From Planctomycetia bacterium (lineage in GTDB: Bacteria; Planctomycetota; Planctomycetia; Pirellulales; UBA1268): a DNA stretch of 6,122 bases. The stretch is from NCBI GenBank assembly GCA_009926295.1, contig RFPF01000187.1, positions 1-6,122 on the forward strand, in the 5' to 3' direction. The notes beneath the pieces were generated by a model. It saw only the letters and a program-made list of their open reading frames with translations, was not told where the DNA came from and searched no databases. How positions within the stretch are numbered: the stretch's first letter is position 1; each line of letters opens with the position of its first letter. Of this stretch, positions 1 through 4,001 are shown piece by piece. The translations under genes and the position numbers were made by a program.

Positions 1-492
1 GTGCAGGATCTGGTCGATGCCCTGGCGCGGCACGAGCAGTCGCACCGCCCCGGCCGCGATTTCAGCCGGGTGATCCGCGACTTCCTCGACGAGCTCGTCC
101 TCGACGTCGCCGAGGCGGAGCGGTTCCGCGACGACGGGCCCCGCCGAAACGTGCTCCGGCTCATGACGCTCCACGCGGCCAAGGGCCTGGAGTTCGACCA
201 GGTCTGGATGGTGGGCCTCGAGGAGGGCCTGCTGCCACACCACCGCTCGCTCGACGACGGCCTCGACGCGATCGCCGAGGAGCGCCGGCTCTGCTACGTG
301 GGCGTGACCCGCGCCCGGAAGAGGCTCGCGCTCTCGCTGTGCCTCACGCGGATGAAGTGGGGCAAGAGCCGCCCATGCAAGCCGAGCCGGTTCCTCTACG
401 AGCTCACTGGCCAGCCCGAGAAGTTCGACGAGGCAGCCCCGGCCCGCGACGAGCCGAAGGTCGCCGCGAAGCGCCGCCCCGCCCGCAGGTAG
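1..492 (+). CDS. Rep/UvrD-like superfamily 1 ATP-dependent DNA helicase, C-terminal fragment
   Basis: This is the last 163 codons of a 3'-5' DNA helicase that unwinds duplex DNA in repair or replication restart. The frame is open at base 1, so the GTG there is probably an internal valine and most of the gene lies outside the window. Visible helicase motifs (residues counted from base 1) are TLHAAKGLEF at 56-65 (motif V region), EEGLLPH at 74-80, and EERRLCYVGVTRARK at 93-107, which is motif VI with its ATP-sensing arginine. The closing PSRFLYEL is at 128-135. After it only about 28 residues remain, rich in Lys, Arg, Ala and Pro, so the Tudor-like C-terminal domain of PcrA/UvrD is absent. This short tail, together with VWMVGLEEGLLPH, resembles E. 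coli Rep more than UvrD, but Rep versus UvrD/PcrA cannot be settled from a fragment. The stop is TAG at 490-492, 29 bp from the convergent dehydrogenase gene. The family call is secure; the subfamily is tentative. Confidence 0.93.
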   Translation: MQDLVDALARHEQSHRPGRDFSRVIRDFLDELVLDVAEAERFRDDGPRRNVLRLMTLHAAKGLEFDQVWMVGLEEGLLPHHRSLDDGLDAIAEERRLCYVGVTRARKRLALSLCLTRMKWGKSRPCKPSRFLYELTGQPEKFDEAAPARDEPKVAAKRRPARR

Positions 493-521
493 GGCAGGCC
501 GAACCGCGTCCCACGCGCGCA

Positions 522-2152
522 TCAGCCGGTCAGCACCGCCGGGACCATGCGGGCGAGTTGCCACAGGCCGCTCCTGCCGCGGGCAAACTCCCCGTACATC
601 GAAAGCAGGCCGGCGGCGAGCGCGGAGCCATGCGCGTGCCACGGAAACCAGGGTGGCTTCGGCCGGGCGGCGAGTGGACCGCGCAGGACCGTGTTGTGCA
701 CGAGCGGGAGGAGGAGCGGGTCGTGGACGAAGCCGATTCCGCTCCTCGGATCGGCGAGCGTGGCGCCCGGGAATCCCCCCCACGGGACGCTTCCCAGGGA
801 GTATGCGAGCGCCGACCACGTATTCACGGCGACCACGCCGAACGGCAGGTGCTCGACGAGCATCTCGGCACGCGCCGCGTCGTGCGCCGCCAACGCCGGC
901 GGCAGGGTCACGCTGGCGGCGAGCGAGCCGGGCAGGCGGCCCACGAGGTCGTGCACCCGGCCGCAGAACGACTCGACCGAATCGGCCTCGAGCGGCACCT
1001 CCGCCGCCACCGGGACGAACCACTCCCTGGCCACGAACTGCGGATCGCGAACCGGATCGATCCCCGGACGAAGCACGCAGGGCAGCGTGCCGTCCGGCGG
1101 CGGCGTCTCGCCCGCGAGCGACTCCCAACTCTCCGCCGACCCCGGGTACCACGCCGGCCTGGGCCGCTGCATGGCGAGGCGACGCTGCACGAGGGCGAGA
1201 AATTCGTCGCGCTGTCCCCATGACCGTGCGGTCACCACGAGCTTCGTCGCGATGCAGTTGAACGAGGTGTTGTTCACGATCGATGCGGCGATCATGTCGG
1301 CCTGCGAGGCCAGTTCATGCGACGCGTAGCGGCCCGGCACGATGATCCAGGGCGTGACGTTGCCAAGCTCGCAGGTCATCGACTGCGCGAGCACCGGGGA
1401 GGCGTTCCGGCTCCGGCCGCCCCATACCACGGCGTCGAATGCGGCGGCTCCTCCCGTCAGGTGCACGTGGTCGAGTCCAGGCGACGCGAGCGCCGCCTTT
1501 GCCACCTCGACGCCACCCGCCACGATCGCCAGGAGGCCCGCATCGACCAGCGGGCGCAGGGCCTCGTGCAACACTCCTCGGAGAGGGGCGTGGAGAGGAT
1601 GCAGCTTGAGAAACGCCGCCCGGCCGTGCTCGAAGATCTGGCTGATGCAGTCGGCCGGCGCGAGCCCCGTGACGTTGCCCGCTCCGAGCACCAGCGCCAC
1701 GACCGCTTGAAGGCGTCGAGGCCGCCGGGGTCGACGCACCGCACCGTTGCCCGGTGGCCGCCGAAGATCGCGGCGTCGCGAAGCGATCCCCGCGGTGCGA
1801 GGCCCGGCAGAACCTCCACCTCGATCCGTGCCGCCGACGGCTCGCCCCCGTGCGTCAGCCGCGGCGGCTGCACGACATGGGGAAGTCCCGTGAGACCGAC
1901 GTCGGCGAGTGCGCGTGCCGTGATCAGCAGGAGCCGCAGAGTCGCGAGCGGCCCGGTCGCCGTTTCCTCGGCGCGCACGGCGGCGTCCTGCGACCGCTTG
2001 ATGTCGGCGGCCGCGTCGATCCAGGCGTGGGCGGCGGATGCCGTCATCCGCGCGGTGCGCAGAGCGAGAGCGGCGCGGTCCGCCGCCGGCCGGCCGGCCC
2101 AGGCCGCGGCACCTGCGGCGAGTGCACGGATCTGTCGTTCGACGTCGCTCAT
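522..2152 (-). CDS. Aldehyde dehydrogenase superfamily protein, reading frame broken by one missing base
   Basis: The gene would encode about 543 residues of an NAD(P)-dependent aldehyde dehydrogenase-like enzyme, probably cytosolic, oxidising an aldehyde or acyl substrate that cannot be identified here. It starts at ATG 2152 (MSDVERQIRAL), with GGAGG five bases upstream and 17 bp after mnmE ends. Codons 1-150 lie in one frame up to about 1703. The rest, from VVALVLGAGNV to VLTG and a TGA at 522, lies in the -1 frame. Adding one base to the CGG at 1703-1705 restores a continuous protein. In that repaired numbering, GAGNV at about 157-161 lies in the cofactor-binding part, HLTGG is at 231-235, the likely general-base Glu262 is in CELGNVTP, and the likely catalytic Cys300 is in NNTSFNC. 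A PKPPWF motif lies near the C terminus. The sequence is far from typical ALDHs (no GQxC), matching a divergent branch. Both halves are conserved-looking, so a sequencing error or a recent mutation are both possible. Confidence 0.85.
1700..1708 (-). other. Frameshift point in the aldehyde dehydrogenase gene
   Basis: Read on the minus strand, the upstream frame gives GGLDAFKR and then runs into non-family sequence (SWRWCSER). The downstream frame becomes family-like exactly here (QAVVALVLGAGNV). The minus strand reads AAG CGG TCG TGG; one extra base in the G pair (AAG CGG GTC GTG) joins the halves as FKR-VVALVLGAGNV. This fits loss of one base, possibly in a short G run. No slippery heptamer of the X-XXY-YYZ type is present, so programmed -1 frameshifting is unlikely. 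Confidence 0.8.
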
Positions 2153-2157
2153 CGTTG

Positions 2158-2162
2158 CCTCC
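2158..2162 (-). promoter_or_regulatory. Shine-Dalgarno sequence for the aldehyde dehydrogenase gene
   Basis: The minus strand reads GGAGG-CAACG-ATG, a strong five-base Shine-Dalgarno sequence spaced five bases from the ATG at 2152. It fixes this start codon and lies in the 17-bp gap after the mnmE stop, which supports translation from a shared mnmE transcript. Confidence 0.75.
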
Positions 2163-2169
2163 GAGTCGA

Positions 2170-3555
2170 CTATTTGCCGATGCAATGCCGGGCGAATATG
2201 CGGTCGAGGAGATCGGCTCCGATCTCCTTGCCGGTCGCCCCGTCGAGTGCTCCCACCGCCCGCCCGAGGTGACCGGCCACGACGGCCTCGTCTCGCAGGG
2301 CGTCGGCGACCGCGGCACGTGCCGCGGTGACTTCGGCCTGGGCCGCCTCCACGCCGACCCGCATCCGCACCGTCGCAGGCGATCCTTTCCCATCGCGGCG
2401 AAGCACCGCCTGGATGATCGCACCTCGCAACGCCTCGATGCCCCGACGATCGCGGCAGCTCGTGGCGATCACATCGGCTGCCTCGGCATCCAGCGGCAGG
2501 CGATCGCACCGCGTCCACACGTCGATGCGGGGAACTCCCGGCGGCACGTCGGGCGGCGGACCGGAGTCCACCGCATCGCGGCACACCACCAGCACGTCGG
2601 CCCGCGCGATCTCGGCACGGGCGACCTCCATGGCCGCATCGGCCACGGCACCTCCACGGGCGCTCCGGTCGACACCAGCGAGATCGACCAGCATGCAGCC
2701 GGTGCCGGCCCCTTCGAGCCGCGCGCCGATCCAATCGCGCGTCGTGCCCGCCTCGTCGGCGACGAGCGCCAGACCTGCGTCCGCCAGCGCGTTGAAGAGG
2801 CTGCTCTTGCCGATATTCGGCCGCCCCACGAGCACCACGCGAGGCAGTTCGCCGGCGGCTGCATCGCGGCCGGCCAGCTGCATCAGGGCGGCGTCGAGCG
2901 ACCGCGCGGCGGCGGCCAGCCTCTCCGCCGTCGAGTCCCAGAAGCCGCCGTCGGCCGCCGCGACGTGGTCGGGCGATCGCTCGTCCGCGAAGTCGATCAC
3001 CGCCTCGACATCGGCGAGCAGGTCGAGCAGCGACTCCCGCACGGCCTGCAACCTCCTGCCCGCGCCTCCCGCCATCCGGTCGAGGGCTTCCGACAAGGCC
3101 TCGGGTGATGCCGCCTCGACGACCGCCAGCACCGCTTCCGCCTGCACGAGGTCGAGCCGGCCGGCGAGAAAACTCCGCAGCGTGAATTCTCCCCCCCGCG
3201 CCATCCTGGCACCATGGCGGCACGCGGCCGCGACCACCGCATCCACGAGCGGCGCCGACGCCGGCAGCTGAAGTTCCGCGAGCGGCCCGCCCGTCGGCCC
3301 CGCCGGCCCGGGCCACCACAGCACCTCGACCGCGAGCGGGCCCCAGACAGCCGCGAGTTCCCCGCTGAACAGGGTGGTCACGCACCGCGGGGCACCTGGC
3401 AGCAGGAACGCTTCGGCCACCTCCGGCACGAGCAACTCGCCGAGCAGCCGCGCGAGCCCCTCTCCCGACAGCCGCACGATCGCCCGCGCTCCGTCGCCGG
3501 GAACCGTGGCGGGAGCGACGACGAGATCGGCCGGATCGGTGAAGGAAGAACGCAT
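2170..3555 (-). CDS. mnmE: tRNA uridine-5-carboxymethylaminomethyl(34) synthesis GTPase MnmE
   Basis: A 461-residue protein, close to the 454 of E. coli MnmE. With MnmG it makes the cmnm5 modification at U34 of tRNAs, using a formyl-folate-type one-carbon donor, GTP and K+. Visible parts: N-terminal folate-binding domain (about 1-125, starting DLVVAPATVPGDGARAIVRLSG); helical domain from GGEFTLRSFLAGRLDLVQAEAV (121-142) and IDFADE (187-192); inserted G domain with P-loop GRPNIGKSS (244-252, including the K+-coordinating Asn) and GTTRD (270-274); and C-terminal IFARHCIGK with the family's terminal CIGK Cys at 458. Oddities: G3 is DLAG instead of DTAG, G4 is TRCD (348-351) instead of NKxD, and the usual HGG near residue 98 is missing. 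ATG 3555 was chosen because it places the conserved VAPAT block at the usual distance; the frame stays open upstream to 3804, but that part is repeat sequence. No clear Shine-Dalgarno precedes 3555. It lies downstream of yidC, a conserved neighbourhood, and 17 bp upstream of the dehydrogenase gene. Confidence 0.93.
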   Translation of the reverse strand: MRSSFTDPADLVVAPATVPGDGARAIVRLSGEGLARLLGELLVPEVAEAFLLPGAPRCVTTLFSGELAAVWGPLAVEVLWWPGPAGPTGGPLAELQLPASAPLVDAVVAAACRHGARMARGGEFTLRSFLAGRLDLVQAEAVLAVVEAASPEALSEALDRMAGGAGRRLQAVRESLLDLLADVEAVIDFADERSPDHVAAADGGFWDSTAERLAAAARSLDAALMQLAGRDAAAGELPRVVLVGRPNIGKSSLFNALADAGLALVADEAGTTRDWIGARLEGAGTGCMLVDLAGVDRSARGGAVADAAMEVARAEIARADVLVVCRDAVDSGPPPDVPPGVPRIDVWTRCDRLPLDAEAADVIATSCRDRRGIEALRGAIIQAVLRRDGKGSPATVRMRVGVEAAQAEVTAARAAVADALRDEAVVAGHLGRAVGALDGATGKEIGADLLDRIFARHCIGK

Positions 3556-3706
3556 GGATATTGAACGCCAGCCTAACGCAGCGTCGCGAGCACGACCAAA
3601 GCAGTCCTCTGGTCGGCGCCGGCTCGTGACTGCCCAGACCCCCTCGCCGGACATTCGCCTCGGCCCTCCCGGCCTCGGCTCTCTGCATGTACGCTTCGCT
3701 TCGCAG

Positions 3707-3731
3707 ACCAATCCGCCTGCGGCGGATCGGT
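3707..3731. repeat. Strong hairpin with 11-bp arms
   Basis: Arms ACCAATCCGCC (3707-3717) and GGCGGATCGGT (3721-3731) pair over 10 of 11 positions around a TGC loop; the inner seven pairs are perfect. No T run follows on either strand, so it is not a classical intrinsic terminator. It resembles dispersed palindromic repeats (REP-like), but the window holds only one copy. Confidence 0.7.
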
Positions 3732-3750
3732 GCCCTTGGCTACGCTCGCT

Positions 3751-3776
3751 CCCATAGCCCGGCTCGAGGGCATGGG
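3751..3776. repeat. Hairpin with 9-bp stem and one bulge
   Basis: CCCAT-A-GCCC (3751-3760) pairs with GGGC-ATGGG (3768-3776): nine base pairs with a single bulged A and a seven-base loop. It lies 19 bp from the hairpin ending at 3731 and is part of the same cluster of palindromes between yidC and mnmE. Confidence 0.65.
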
Positions 3777-3807
3777 CAGCCCCAAGCCTGATCACATGAA
3801 ACAAGAC

Positions 3808-3852
3808 AGCCCCTCGCTTGCGCGTCGGGCTTCCGTACAGGGAGGCGAGGGG
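3808..3852. repeat. Palindromic 'ARRASEG'-type intergenic repeat with flanking inverted arm
   Basis: On the minus strand 3808-3831 contains AGCCCGACGCGCAAGCGAGG, which in one frame translates as ARRASEG. Its ends AGCCC and GGGCT pair over five bases, with three further inner pairs. The CCCCTCGC at 3810-3817 also pairs perfectly with GCGAGGGG at 3845-3852, so two alternative folds exist. From memory, peptides such as ARRASEG turn up as spurious tails in planctomycete annotations because this motif is dispersed between genes; I could not confirm copy number here. Confidence 0.55.
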
Positions 3853-3978
3853 TTGCCCCTACCATTGAGCCGGCTTGACTGACCAGCGAAGCCATGGATG
3901 GCGCAGCGCCAGTCAGTCGGAGTGAACGCAGCCCGGAGGGCGAAGTGAACGTCCGGCGAAATGGTACGGGGCAACCCC
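3849..3978. repeat. 130-bp element with long terminal inverted repeats (MITE-like or structured repeat)
   Basis: The left arm (3849-3873) and the right arm (3953-3978) are reverse complements with two mismatches and one inserted base over about 26 positions. Each arm itself begins or ends with the small palindrome GGGGTTGCCCC. Nested inside are GACTGAC (3877-3883) with GTCAGTC (3912-3918), the perfect palindrome TGGCGCAGCGCCA (3899-3911), the hairpin GCCC-GGA-GGGC (3931-3941), and a direct repeat AGTGAACG (3921-3928 and 3944-3951). The element begins 23 bp downstream of the yidC stop, so it would fold in the yidC 3' untranslated RNA. No transposase is encoded and no clear target-site duplication was seen. 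It could be a non-autonomous transposable element, a REP/BIME-like repeat, or an RNA stability or termination structure. Confidence 0.7.
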
Positions 3979-4001
3979 GAGCCGGCGCGTACCTTCGGAC
4001 A

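Larger units (their letters stand above)
3556..4001. other. 446-bp repeat-rich intergenic region between yidC and mnmE
   Basis: I see no believable gene here. Short open frames exist, but their translations are low-complexity and rich in Arg, Ser and Ala, and no frame resembles a known family. From about 3650 to 3980 the DNA is built largely of hairpins and inverted repeats, listed separately. The 3556-3650 part next to mnmE has little structure beyond a 6-bp hairpin (3593-3598 with 3610-3615) and must contain any mnmE promoter, but I could not identify convincing -35 and -10 boxes. A direct repeat of GCCTCGGC occurs at 3657-3664 and 3672-3679. Confidence 0.8.

Noticed and set aside
505..517. 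Possible bidirectional terminator between the helicase and dehydrogenase genes
   Set aside because: Only a 5-bp stem (CGCGT/ACGCG) with a 3-base loop and no T run on either side; too weak to call.
1695..1710. Programmed -1 ribosomal frameshift in the dehydrogenase gene
   Set aside because: The frame change is -1, but no slippery heptamer is present and the family has no known recoding.
2153..2423. Upstream extension of the frame that carries the C-terminal half of the dehydrogenase
   Set aside because: It overlaps the end of mnmE and reads as Arg-rich nonsense; the family-like N terminus is in the other frame starting at 2152.
1457..3688. Minus-strand open frame of 743 codons
   Set aside because: Over most of its length it is the out-of-frame shadow of mnmE; only the part from 2152 to about 1703 is real, as the N-terminal half of the aldehyde dehydrogenase.
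3556..3804. Longer mnmE start at 3804 or another upstream Met
   Set aside because: The extra residues translate the intergenic repeats and match nothing in MnmE; ATG 3555 gives the normal family length and N-terminal spacing.
3792..3974. Small minus-strand ORF of 60 codons containing ARRASEG
   Set aside because: It is made wholly of palindromic repeat sequence, with no sign of selection as protein.
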